NCBI RefSeq assembly: GCF_030518795.1
Contig: NZ_CP130427.1
Span: forward strand, 5,456,001-5,520,000
DNA length: 64,000 nt
Source: Micromonospora sp. NBRC 110009
GTDB lineage: Bacteria; Actinomycetota; Actinomycetes; Mycobacteriales; Micromonosporaceae
Reading direction: 5' to 3'
In this document: positions 25,398 to 33,346 of the stretch, in pieces
Position numbering within the stretch: the first letter of the stretch is position 1
How the letters are laid out: the number at the start of each line of letters is the position of its first letter
The notes under the pieces: generated by a model
Database searches by the model: none
What the model was told of the DNA's origin: nothing
The model's input: the letters and a program-made list of their open reading frames with translations, nothing else
Translations under genes and position numbers: made by a program

Positions 25398-26372
25398 ATG
25401 GGGAGCCAGGCTCCGACGCTTCACGTCTGGCGCGTGACGAAGTACAACCCGGCTGATCGAGATGAGCGGGGCCGGTACATCGGCCGCGAGGACACCGACG
25501 GCGACTACGGTCCGGTCGAGGCCGCTTATCTGGACACGGTGGTGGCCTTCGCCGAGGAAACCGGTGTGGACGTCCTAGAGATCCGGGAGCCGTCGGTCCC
25601 CATCGTCACGGGCATCGGATCGGACATCCACGAACGCTTCGGTGGGCTCGTCGAGCTGTTCGGCGTCGACCTGGACGGCTACCACGACGGCGCTCCTGTT
25701 CAGCTGGGTCATGCCGTGGAGCTGGTGCGGTTGATGCTGCGTAGCGACGGCGTATGGTGCCGCCTGGAAGCGGGGGACGACTTCTTCGTTCACGTGGGCT
25801 GGGACCAGTACGTCTATGTCGGCAGCAGCGCTGACTGCCCCAGGGCGGTTGCCTTCGCCCACAAGCATGGTCTGTTCGCGGAGCCGATCTCCGGCTCGCC
25901 GTACGTCTTCGGGTTGGACGAGGACGACCACATCGACGTCCGCTCGGCCGACGCGGGATTCTGGGCCGGCCTGGCGGGGTTGGTTGACGAGCTCGGCGCC
26001 GCGCTGCTCGAGGAGGGTTACGTGCACAACGACTCGCGATGGCACCGGCTGACCCCGAGCACCGTTGACATGGTCCGTGACACGTTGACACCTCGCGCGC
26101 GACTGCTGGTCTGGCTCGACCTGAGCGCCGATGTCCCGGGTGTGCTGGACTCGCTGCCGGGCGAAGGACTTGTCGAGGTGGTCTGGCAGGACCATGCCGG
26201 CCGGATCAACAGCCGTCTTATCGAGGAGTCCGACCAGCCTGCAGTACGCGCGCGACTAGCGGATGCCGCTGCCGCAACAGCTCTATCCGGGTACGCCGAG
26301 CGACGCCGCCCCCTAATGACGGCCGTCCTTCCCGATTCCGATGGAGTCCTGCGCGCCCGCTGGACTCCGTAG
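25398..26372 (+). CDS. Conserved actinomycete hypothetical protein
   Basis: ATG 25398 follows GTGAGG at 25387-25392. The 324-residue soluble product starts with LHVWRVTKYNPADRDERGRY, a block conserved in actinomycete proteins of unknown function. The centre reads FFVHVGWDQYVYVGSSADCP and resembles an RNA or ligand-binding alpha/beta fold; the C-terminus is an independent 90-residue unit (PRARLLVWLDLSADVPG). No reaction is assigned. Confidence 0.7.
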   Translation: MGSQAPTLHVWRVTKYNPADRDERGRYIGREDTDGDYGPVEAAYLDTVVAFAEETGVDVLEIREPSVPIVTGIGSDIHERFGGLVELFGVDLDGYHDGAPVQLGHAVELVRLMLRSDGVWCRLEAGDDFFVHVGWDQYVYVGSSADCPRAVAFAHKHGLFAEPISGSPYVFGLDEDDHIDVRSADAGFWAGLAGLVDELGAALLEEGYVHNDSRWHRLTPSTVDMVRDTLTPRARLLVWLDLSADVPGVLDSLPGEGLVEVVWQDHAGRINSRLIEESDQPAVRARLADAAAATALSGYAERRRPLMTAVLPDSDGVLRARWTP

Positions 26373-26532
26373 CCGATAAGGGATGGCTGCGCGCATTTGG
26401 CACTGGTCGGGCGCATCGGATTCCGGGACGCCGTCACTGACCCGTGCCAGCCGCCCACCCGCCGAGAACACCGTAGGCCTGCCTTGGGTACCGCACCTCC
26501 AAGAGGACCCAGTGCTGGCACACTCACCGCTT

Positions 26533-26799
26533 GTGACGACCTTCGAGTTCCGGATCACCGACGTGTTCGACATCCGGGGACGCCGCGGGCTGCTCGTCGT
26601 CGGCACGGTGCTGCAGGGCATCACCCGATCGAGTACAAGACTCCGTGATGTCTCAACCGGGCACTCATTCGTCCTGCTGGGCATTGACCTGGTCTGTTCA
26701 CGAGCCCCGGATATAAGCGGGTTCGCCCTGGTGGTGGACCGAGCCGAGCGCGACTACGCCCAGCCCGGCCGCGTATGGGTCGCAGACGTCGAACCATGA
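26533..26799 (+). CDS. Small beta-barrel hypothetical protein (EF-Tu domain 2-like)
   Basis: GTG 26533 starts at VTTFEFRITDVFDIRGRRGL, followed by LLVVGTVLQGITR and SFVLLGIDLVCSRA. This strand pattern resembles translation-factor domain 2 barrels seen as stand-alone actinomycete proteins. A longer frame reaches 26383, but its extra residues look non-coding. A repeat follows directly at the stop. Confidence 0.5.
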   Translation: MTTFEFRITDVFDIRGRRGLLVVGTVLQGITRSSTRLRDVSTGHSFVLLGIDLVCSRAPDISGFALVVDRAERDYAQPGRVWVADVEP

Positions 26800-26842
26800 T
26801 CAGGCGTACTGATTTGCCGCGAGTCGTGCCGTCATGCGGTTG
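26800..26842 (+). repeat. Array repeat, left half, between convergent stops
   Basis: CAGGCGTACTGATTTGCCGC followed by GAGTCGTGCCGTCATG; it lies between two convergent genes. Confidence 0.55.
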
Positions 26843-26897
26843 GCTGAACGGCGGTGACACAAGTGGCTGGGAGGAGCGACGCCGCGCTGGGCGGCGG

Positions 26898-27656
26898 TCA
26901 GGCGCGAGCCCGCACGCACCATGCTGAAGCAGAGATGTCGAACGGTGACGGTGGCAGGAGCTGCACACATCGGCGGCGCAGGCCATCGCGCTGCGCATCG
27001 TCCAGCCGCGCGACATAGGCACCGGCCGGTCCGACCCCGAGCGTGAACGGCTGCCACCAGTCGTCGAATGTGGCGAACCGGACAGTGACGGTCAGCGACA
27101 TGGGCTCGATGTCCGTCAGGCGTGCTGCTTCGCAAAGCTCGGCCAGGTGACCTTCGCGCGCCCCGGCCAGCTCCGACTCGTCGCGCACATGTGGATCGAT
27201 GTCGTGCACAGCCCGCCAGAACGTGGCGAGCGGACCGCTGCCTCCGGCGTGATCCCACACGCAGGCGGCGACCAGGCCGCCGGGACGGGTGACCCGGGCC
27301 ATCTCCGACAGCCCGGACACCGGATCGGCCATGAAGTGGACGACCAGCTGGGCGAGGGCGAGGTCGAAGCTGTCGTCAGGAAAGGGAAGACGTTCAGCCA
27401 CGGCCGAGCGCACGTCGACCCCGGGCAAGCGCGCGCGGACGGCTGCAACGAACGAGGCGGATGGGTCGACCGCCGAGACGTTTTCTGCGCCCAGACGGTC
27501 CACCAGCTGGGCGGTCAGTCCCCCCGGTCCGCACCCGACGTCTAGCGCCCGCTGGCCCGCCTGTACCTGGGCCAGTTCTGCGAACCGCGCGGCCAACGGC
27601 TCCGAAAACCGACCCATGAACCGGTCATAGGCGTCTGCAGTGACGTTGAAGGTCAT
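26898..27656 (-). CDS. Class I SAM-dependent methyltransferase
   Basis: ATG 27656 (MTFNVTADAYDRFMGRFSEP) matches the usual family start and gives 252 residues. SAM-binding motif I is ALDVGCGPGGLTAQLVDRLG, motif II ENVSAVDPSASFV, and post-motifs FDLALAQLVVHFM and VTRPGGLVAACVWDH are present. This is the UbiE/Methyltransf_11 type; the acceptor is unknown. Convergent with the small barrel gene. Confidence 0.9.
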   Translation of the reverse strand: MTFNVTADAYDRFMGRFSEPLAARFAELAQVQAGQRALDVGCGPGGLTAQLVDRLGAENVSAVDPSASFVAAVRARLPGVDVRSAVAERLPFPDDSFDLALAQLVVHFMADPVSGLSEMARVTRPGGLVAACVWDHAGGSGPLATFWRAVHDIDPHVRDESELAGAREGHLAELCEAARLTDIEPMSLTVTVRFATFDDWWQPFTLGVGPAGAYVARLDDAQRDGLRRRCVQLLPPSPFDISASAWCVRARA

Positions 27657-27726
27657 GACTGAGAAAGTATGCCCCACGGGCGCGGACCGAGGGCCGATCA
27701 AGCGCCGGCGTGGCTACAGCCCGCGG

Positions 27727-27810
27727 TAGGACATCCGGACATGCCGCCGAGCGGTCGTGCCGGAGAGGCAACCCACGCGACCCCGAGCTGGCGCACATGT
27801 TCCGTTCGCG
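27727..27810 (+). repeat. Array repeat copy at a stop codon
   Basis: GGACATCCGGACATGCCGCC and a degenerate middle (ACCCCGAGCTGGCG); it lies between the methyltransferase start and the CPCC gene stop, touching the latter. Confidence 0.65.
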
Positions 27811-28203
27811 TTAGACCGGTTCACAGGGTGGTCGGTGAATCTGCCGGATCCCGCCACCGGCGACGTACCCGGCGCGCGCGGCATCGAGGCTCAGCCTCCC
27901 GTTTGGTCCACCTCTTACCGCCGCACTGTCGTGATCATCTTGTCCGTCGTCTTCCCAACCGCACTCATCGCAGATCTCGTAACCGCCGCGCTCCGACAAG
28001 GTGGCGTGGCCGCAGCACGGACAGGTGTAGGGAGACTCTCCGGCCGGGGCCAAGACGTTCTTCTGTGCCGTGTAGGCGTCGAACCAGGCGACTCGCCGAC
28101 GAACCAGCTCATCGTCTGACAGAGAGGGATCATCGTTCGGATGACGTTGCACGGGTGAGCTGTCCACCGGCTTAGGGTGCCAGGAGTGGTGCCGCCTCGA
28201 CAT
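27811..28203 (-). CDS. Cysteine-rich CPCC domain protein
   Basis: The 130-residue product (start MSRRHHSWHPKPV) contains the CPCC family signature: YTCPCCGHATLSERGGYEIC, DECGWEDDGQDDHD, VRGGPNGRLSLDAAR. The four Cys probably bind Zn. CPCC proteins are small and of unknown function, often found as orphan or immunity-like genes. Repeats touch its stop and overlap its start region. Confidence 0.8.
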   Translation of the reverse strand: MSRRHHSWHPKPVDSSPVQRHPNDDPSLSDDELVRRRVAWFDAYTAQKNVLAPAGESPYTCPCCGHATLSERGGYEICDECGWEDDGQDDHDSAAVRGGPNGRLSLDAARAGYVAGGGIRQIHRPPCEPV

Positions 28204-28311
28204 CCGCTTCTGCCGCCGATCGTGCGCGCCCGCCGGTCGCCGCTCGTCACAGGCGGTGAGGGATGCTCGGGCCGCCAAGACATCCTGAACTGCCGATGAC
28301 AGTGCGCGCCC
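28199..28311 (+). repeat. Array repeat copy, long and degenerate
   Basis: Left core GACATCCGCTTCTGCCGCCG, right part GAACTGCCGATGACAGTGCG. Confidence 0.55.
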
Positions 28312-28377
28312 AGGCGAACCAGATCAGGCGGTCACGGTGGTGGAGCAGCCTCAGCGAAGGGACACACGCCAACCGGG

Positions 28378-28590
28378 TCAGTTCCAGGGATCGGCGTTGT
28401 GATTCTCGCCGAGCAGCCGCGCGCTTTCCAGGCACAAGTCTTCGCCGAACAGTTGGTTGCCGCGGGAGCCCGTGCCCCATGCGTCGTCGGCGTAGGCAGC
28501 AATGGCGCGTCATGTGTAGCCTTCAGCCCGCCATTGCCTGACTTGGCGGGCGATGTCCGTGGTTAGGGTCAGTCCCCACGCCTCCAGCAC
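28378..28590 (-). pseudogene. Small hypothetical gene with in-frame TGA
   Basis: One frame reads from GTG 28590 (VLEAWGLTLTTDIARQVRQW, RAEGYT), TGA at 28512-28510, then RAIAAYADDAWGTGSRGNQL and FGEDLCLESARLLGENHNAD to the final TGA at 28378. Both parts look like real protein in the same phase, so this is probably a 70-residue gene broken by a single stop. Family not recognised. Confidence 0.5.
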
Positions 28591-28625
28591 GCGCCGAATC
28601 TACGCTGAGCGTCTTGACGTCGCCG

Positions 28626-28706
28626 CCTGTGCGCCCGGATCTGCCGCTGATCGAGCGTCCGTCCTCGCCGCCGCCGGGCGGGGTCATAGCCGACGAGCGA
28701 GCGCCA
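28626..28706 (+). repeat. Array repeat copy
   Basis: GCCCGGATCTGCCGCTGATC at the left; right end GCCGACGAGCGAGCG. Confidence 0.55.
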
Positions 28707-28771
28707 GACGGCCTACCGCTGGTCCAACGAGGGGTTGACAGCGGTCCCTGGGTCTCACCGAACATGGTCGT

Positions 28772-29209
28772 GTGACCGACGAAGGTCTGGACCCCATCAA
28801 GCTCAGGTCGGGCTCCTACGACGACCGCGCGGCGGACCTCCAGCCAGCACCTATGTCGTTGCCTAAGGCCAAGGGGACACCGACGCTGCGCAGGTCCAGC
28901 TGGGGCGAGCATCCGCTTGCGGAAGCCGGTCTCGGTGTGACAAGTTCTCTCGCCGTGGCGGGCTGGCTCGCGGCCGGAACGCTCATCTTCATGCTCGTCA
29001 ACGACCGCAGCGGACCGGAGGCCATGACCGGGCTTGCTGTCGCGTTCTCGATGCCGCCGGTTCTTATGACAGCGCTCGGATTCTCCGCGGCGGCGGCTTT
29101 CATCTGGCACAAGTACTGGGGCGGGTGCATCTCCCTTGTCGTTAGCATCATGGCCGCGCTGGCCGCGGTCGTCGCTCCGCTTATTTGGATAGCGGTAGTC
29201 ATTCAATGA
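28772..29209 (+). CDS. Small membrane protein
   Basis: GTG 28772 starts a 145-residue protein. After about 48 polar residues there are three hydrophobic spans (VTSSLAVAGWLAAGTLIFML, GLAVAFSMPPVLMTALGFSA, LVVSIMAALAAVVAPLIWIA). No family is recognised. Single-gene unit between repeats. Confidence 0.55.
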   Translation: MTDEGLDPIKLRSGSYDDRAADLQPAPMSLPKAKGTPTLRRSSWGEHPLAEAGLGVTSSLAVAGWLAAGTLIFMLVNDRSGPEAMTGLAVAFSMPPVLMTALGFSAAAAFIWHKYWGGCISLVVSIMAALAAVVAPLIWIAVVIQ

Positions 29210-29239
29210 TCGGCCCCAGTGGCGGCGTCCGCCTCGGCC

Positions 29240-29330
29240 GAGCATCCTCAATTGCCGCGATCCGCGCGCTATCCAGCGGCACGGCCGGTGACCGGGTTCG
29301 GCATCCGCTCCTGCCGATGAGCGAGCGAGC
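29240..29330 (+). repeat. Array repeat copy, full length
   Basis: GAGCATCCTCAATTGCCGCG, GATCCGCGCGCTATCCAGCG, right end CATCCGCTCCTGCCGATGAG then CGAGCG. Confidence 0.75.
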
Positions 29331-29386
29331 CCGACGCTGCGAGCAATCCCATTGCGCGCGTCAGCAGCCTCAGCAACGCTCAACCC

Positions 29387-29935
29387 ATGGAGTTCTTCTG
29401 CTACCACCGCGATCGCCCCGGTTCGACGCCGCTGCGGAACCAGATGGTGGAGCAGCATTGGTCCTACATGGATCAGTTCGCCCCGACGATGATCGCCCGC
29501 GGCCCTACCTTCACCAGCGACGGAACTCTGACCGGCAGCGTGCACATCCTCGATCTGCCAGATCCCACCGCTGCCCGCACCTTTGCCTTCGAGGAGCCCG
29601 GTTACCAGGCTGGTGCCTACCGCGACGTGCTGCTGCGACGGCGGCGCAACTCCCTGGGTCGCGCGATGTGGGACTTTAGTGGTGGCCGGCCTGACAACAA
29701 CCGCTACCTCGTCCTCGGGTTCACCTTGGAACCCGCAGCGGACGCCACCGAACTACCGGTCCGCGACGAGCTGATTGCCAGTGGTCCGCTCTTGTCCGAC
29801 GACGGTTCCTTGGTGCTCGGGGCCGCAGTTCTGCTGGAAGCGCCCGACGGAGATGGCGCGCGGCAAGTCCTCTCCGCTGATCGATACACCGGAATCGAGG
29901 TGCATCAGTGGCGATTCGGTGGGCGACCGAACTGA
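29387..29935 (+). CDS. YCII-related protein with tandem dimer-like halves
   Basis: ATG 29387; 182 residues. Residues 1-95 carry the YciI-like ferredoxin fold pattern (MEFFCYHRDRPGS, EQHWSYMDQFAPTMIARGPT, GSVHILDLPDPTAARTFAFE), and a second, weaker half follows (RYLVLGFTLEP ... DELIASGPLLSDDGSLVLGA), so it may be two fused YCII units. YCII domains are small enzymes or accessory proteins with a conserved His-Asp pair. The reaction is unknown. Confidence 0.75.
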   Translation: MEFFCYHRDRPGSTPLRNQMVEQHWSYMDQFAPTMIARGPTFTSDGTLTGSVHILDLPDPTAARTFAFEEPGYQAGAYRDVLLRRRRNSLGRAMWDFSGGRPDNNRYLVLGFTLEPAADATELPVRDELIASGPLLSDDGSLVLGAAVLLEAPDGDGARQVLSADRYTGIEVHQWRFGGRPN

Positions 29936-29954
29936 GACGGGCGACCGAGACGGG

Positions 29955-30044
29955 CGCCCGATCATGCCGCGTAGCGCTCGTCACGCAAGGTAACCAGCTC
30001 ACGGGTGCACGCATCCGGACGTGCCGAGATGAGTGCATGCAGCC
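29955..30044 (+). repeat. Array repeat copy, long form
   Basis: CCGATCATGCCGCGTAGCGC, middle ACGCAAGGTAACCAGCTCAC, right end CATCCGGACGTGCCGAGATG then AGTGC. Closely matches the copy at 12799-12893. Confidence 0.8.
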
Positions 30045-30109
30045 GACGTGATGCTCGCGCGAGGACAACCGGGGCAGCCGTCCACCGATCGGTGTGGGAC
30101 CATCACGCG

Positions 30110-30589
30110 GTGCCTGAGTTGATCGTCCGGGACATGACGAGGAACGAGTTCGAAGAGTGGCGTGACCGTACCATCCGATCATTCGCTGATGAGCAGGTAA
30201 CAGCCGGTAACTGGTCCGCGGACGAGGCCATCGAGTTGGCCACCAAGGCAAACGACGTCCTGTTGCCGGATGGCTTTGCGACTGCCGGAATGCTGTTCTT
30301 GAGGGCCGCGCTTCCCGACGGCACCTATGTTGGCGTGTCGTGGCTGGGCTTGACGCACCCACGCGGTGCGCCCGACTGCGCGTTCATCTACGACATCGAG
30401 ATCAATGAGGCGTACCGCGGAGCCGGCTACGGACGCGCGCTCCTGGCTGCGGCCGAGGACGCCGTGCGCTCCCGTGGCGTGGGTGGCCTAGAGCTCAACG
30501 TCTTCGGCGACAACGCCCGCGCTATCCGGCTGTATGAGACTTCCGGCTACCGCGTCGTGACACAACAGATGCGTAAATCGCTCAATTGA
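30110..30589 (+). CDS. GNAT N-acetyltransferase
   Basis: GTG 30110 (VPELIVRDMTRNEFEEWRDR) is preferred because a longer frame from 30005 runs through a repeat copy. The 159-residue product has the acetyl-CoA motif A at about 104-124: IYDIEINEAYRGAGYGRALL, with RGAGYG as the pyrophosphate loop, and motif B LELNVFGDNARAIRLYETSG. Acceptor unknown. Confidence 0.85.
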   Translation: MPELIVRDMTRNEFEEWRDRTIRSFADEQVTAGNWSADEAIELATKANDVLLPDGFATAGMLFLRAALPDGTYVGVSWLGLTHPRGAPDCAFIYDIEINEAYRGAGYGRALLAAAEDAVRSRGVGGLELNVFGDNARAIRLYETSGYRVVTQQMRKSLN

Positions 30590-30613
30590 CCAAGAGTCAG
30601 ATTGTTTCCCGCC

Positions 30614-30697
30614 GCCGGTGCACTGATCTACCGCGAGTCGCGCGCTACGCAACGTCACGATGCTCGGTCGGGTCGGCGTCCGGTCGATGCGATGAGA
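30614..30697 (+). repeat. Array repeat copy
   Basis: CCGGTGCACTGATCTACCGC, GAGTCGCGCGCTACGCAACG, right end GTCCGGTCGATGCGATGAGA. Confidence 0.7.
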
Positions 30698-30738
30698 TGT
30701 CGCTACAGGCGGCGACGGCGGGCACTAGCCTGCCATCC

Positions 30739-31233
30739 ATGCCGCTGCGCACCAGTCGTGTGATGACGTCCCTGTTCCTCGTCCACGATGACCGGGTGCT
30801 GCTGCTCTACAGGCGGGGATCTCGAGCCATCTCAGATTCGTGGGTGGGTATCGGGGGCCACGTCGAACCATCCGAGATAAGCGACCCCACCTCCGCGATC
30901 CTGCGGGAGATGCATGAGGAAGTGGGCCTGACGCCGAAGGATGTCACTGACCTCTCGCTGCGGTACATCGCGCTACGAGACACCGGTCGCGAGCTTCGCA
31001 GCACGTACTACTTCACTGCTCGACTCAAGGACGGCGCAGCGCGGCCCCAAACCTGCTCCGAAGGGGACCTGGCATGGTTTGATCAATGGATCGGAGTCGA
31101 CGGTCTGGACATGCCGCCGACGGCGAAGATTGCGCTTGGCCACTGGCTGCACGAAGGGCGTCATGACAACGTCATTCGATCCATCGTCATGGGAGTAGAC
31201 GGGCCACAGGTCGTCGATCTCGCCCACGGGTAG
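30739..31233 (+). CDS. Nudix hydrolase
   Basis: ATG 30739 (MPLRTSRVMTSLFLVHDDRV), 164 residues. The Nudix box reads GGHVEPSEISDPTSAILREM then HEEVGL, a canonical REUxEExGU end with two extra residues between the first Glu and REM. Substrate unknown; dNTP or nucleotide-sugar clean-up are typical. Convergent with the second SseB-like copy across a repeat. Confidence 0.85.
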   Translation: MPLRTSRVMTSLFLVHDDRVLLLYRRGSRAISDSWVGIGGHVEPSEISDPTSAILREMHEEVGLTPKDVTDLSLRYIALRDTGRELRSTYYFTARLKDGAARPQTCSEGDLAWFDQWIGVDGLDMPPTAKIALGHWLHEGRHDNVIRSIVMGVDGPQVVDLAHG

Positions 31234-31243
31234 GTCTCCCCGT

Positions 31244-31332
31244 AACGCGCGCATCTGCCGCGATCCGCGTGCTAGGCAGCGTCACGCCGACGCGGGCCCG
31301 GTTGCCGTCGGATGTGCCGAGATGAGTGCGCT
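31244..31332 (+). repeat. Array repeat copy, full length
   Basis: CGCGCGCATCTGCCGCGATC, CGCGTGCTAGGCAGCGTCAC, right end GTCGGATGTGCCGAGATGAG then TGCG; between convergent genes. Confidence 0.85.
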
Positions 31333-31965
31333 GCTGCCTGAGGTCGCGATATCGGCCCTAACGGCGTTTCCACCAAGGCCGCGGGCCGGGAGCTTCGGTG
31401 GTAGTTGGCGTCAGTAGGGACTGGGCGGTTGGCTTGCTAACGACCAAGCTGATCTCGCGGATGGCGCTGTTGACGAGAATGCCCTCACAGTCCGCGTCGG
31501 CCGCGGCCATCTGGAGGAGAACCTCACCGGACACGCCCGCGTTGAACCGGGGGCCAAAGTTCCGTAGTGCCGCTTCGGGATCGGCGTATGCCAGCACCCG
31601 TGGCCGTCCGTCGCCGTGAGTGGTCCTGCCTGCGCCAAGGTTGCCGTCCGCGAAGTGCCCGTGCTCGTCATGGGCGGTCACCCCGTTGGCCACAATGCCG
31701 ACCGTGGAGGCCCGGAATAGCCTGAGAAAGCGCTCGTAGCTCTCTGGGGTCTTGGTTTCCGCGTGCTCCGACATGACATCGGACAGCGGGGTTTCACTCA
31801 TGCAGCGGACGATAGCCGGCTCGCCACGCGTGCACCAAGGCTGGCTGTTGAGCGGCAACGCCATGTCCGGTGAACGCCGCCGACCCGAACAACGTCTGCC
31901 GTATCACGATGCTGAAGGACATCGCCACGCCGACGGACCTCGTCTCAAGCGTCCGGACATGCCGC
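31315..31965. repeat. 650-bp segmental duplication, copy 2 (with 9406-10058)
   Basis: Near-identical to 9406-10058, starting in TGCCGAGATGAGTG and ending in CGTCCGGACATGCCGC; the sequences beyond both ends are unrelated. Confidence 0.85.
31358..31801 (-). CDS. SseB-like hypothetical protein, copy 2
   Basis: 147 residues from MSETPLSDVMSEH (alternative start 31864). It differs from the copy at 9446-9889 mainly by conservative changes (for example VATGVPAHDARG versus VANGVTAHDEHG), so both copies have remained open under selection or the duplication is recent. Function unknown. Confidence 0.65.
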   Translation of the reverse strand: MSETPLSDVMSEHAETKTPESYERFLRLFRASTVGIVANGVTAHDEHGHFADGNLGAGRTTHGDGRPRVLAYADPEAALRNFGPRFNAGVSGEVLLQMAAADADCEGILVNSAIREISLVVSKPTAQSLLTPTTTEAPGPRPWWKRR

Positions 31966-31982
31966 CGACCATGCGCACGGCT
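31949..31982 (+). repeat. Array repeat, left core
   Basis: AAGCGTCCGGACATGCCGCC; right boundary of the duplicated module. Confidence 0.5.
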
Positions 31983-32089
31983 CCTGCGGACCGTCGCCGC
32001 GTGTAGATGGACAGGCGAGGCTGGCATCCAGGGGCGGCAGCGTTCGAGGCGGCGCCGGAGTTCGCAAACATCGAGACTTGCGAGCTGTC

Positions 32090-33037
32090 TTAGATGTCGC
32101 GGGCGTAGTCGATGAGCGTCCGGCGGTAGGGTTCGGGCACCTGCGGCGCCAGTTCAGTGAGCGTGTCCAGGTCGGCAACCGATCCCGTCGAGCGGGCACG
32201 ATACACGGCGGCGGCCGCCCGCATCGTGACGTCGTCCGGCTCGAGCTCCTCGCCACGAGTGGCCAGTGCGGCGGCCTCGGCGAAGTCGCCATTCTCGGCA
32301 GCGAGATCGGCCAGGTCGAGGTACAGCGACCAGTTGGCCGGGTCGAGCACCAGGGCACGCCGGAAGGCAGCGGCCGTCTCGGCACGGTTGCCGACGTGAC
32401 GCCAGGTGCCGGCGCGGACAACCTCGGTGAACATCACGCGCCGCACGGCGTCGGCCCGGTCGCACAAGGCGAACGACGCGTTGATACGGCCGCACACGCG
32501 CAGCAAGATCGCCATGCGACCCATCGCATCGGGGTCCGGATCCCGGTCGCAGACTGCCTCGATCGCCCGCAACCACGGGGCCAGGCACTCGCGGACAGCA
32601 TCAGTGTCGAGGTCACGGTCGTAGTCGCGGATGCGCATCGTCGCCTCGGCGAAGGCGGCCGGGGTCACCGCACCGAGGAATCGCTCGTCGCCGAACCACG
32701 GCGCGGACGCCCACGGGACATCCGGCTGGTAGCCGGTGACCGCGCCGAGCGACATCGCGGCCTCGTCCATGTTGCCGTCGACGAAGGACAAGTAGGCGCC
32801 GGCCAGCATCGGTCCGATCGTGTTCGCCGCCGCCACGACGGCCGCGACCTCGGCGGGCAGCTCCCGCCGCAGGTTCTCCAGCGCCGAATACGGCTCCGGA
32901 TCGCGCGGATCGGCGGCGACCGCCCGCGCAATGAAGCTCACGGCCGCGGCGGGCGAGCCGCCGCAGTGGGCCATGACCTGGGCGAGCGCGAGCGCTCCCG
33001 TCATCGACACGATCGACAGCCTAGCGCCGGCCGACAT
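32090..33037 (-). CDS. TPR-type helical repeat protein
   Basis: The 315-residue product contains TPR-like helical pairs, clearest at residues about 225-295: RAETAAAFRRALVLDPANWS, LYLDLADLAAENGDFAEAAA, LATRGEELEPDD. The N-terminal half has a weaker pair (AAVSFIARAVAADPRDPEPY). TPR folds bind proteins; no partner gene is adjacent. Confidence 0.7.
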   Translation of the reverse strand: MSAGARLSIVSMTGALALAQVMAHCGGSPAAAVSFIARAVAADPRDPEPYSALENLRRELPAEVAAVVAAANTIGPMLAGAYLSFVDGNMDEAAMSLGAVTGYQPDVPWASAPWFGDERFLGAVTPAAFAEATMRIRDYDRDLDTDAVRECLAPWLRAIEAVCDRDPDPDAMGRMAILLRVCGRINASFALCDRADAVRRVMFTEVVRAGTWRHVGNRAETAAAFRRALVLDPANWSLYLDLADLAAENGDFAEAAALATRGEELEPDDVTMRAAAAVYRARSTGSVADLDTLTELAPQVPEPYRRTLIDYARDI

Positions 33038-33167
33038 GGCGGGCGGAGAGGTCGGTACACCGCTGAAGGGGCGGGGCAGGCCCAGGCCAGCCGAACGCTG
33101 ACAGGGCGGCTGCGGCCAGACGCCCGCCCGGCCCTGTCGCTACGACTGCAGCCCGTCCAGGGCTCAT

Positions 33168-33238
33168 GATCGGGCGCACTCATTTGCCGCAGACCGCGCG
33201 CCCGGTCAGCGTCCGCTCGTGTCGATGAGCGGGCGTCA
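33168..33238 (+). repeat. Array repeat copy
   Basis: GGGCGCACTCATTTGCCGCA at the left; right end CGTGTCGATGAGCGGGCG. Left and right ends are inverted relative to each other (GCGCACTCAT against ATGAGCGGGC). Confidence 0.7.
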
Positions 33239-33346
33239 TGGCGGCCTCGATAGGGAGCGGTCAGCGGGCTGGCTTCCGAGGGCTATGGATTAGCCTGCGT
33301 CGCACCTCATTGACTTCAAGCCCGGTTGAACTGCTTGGGTCGCCGC

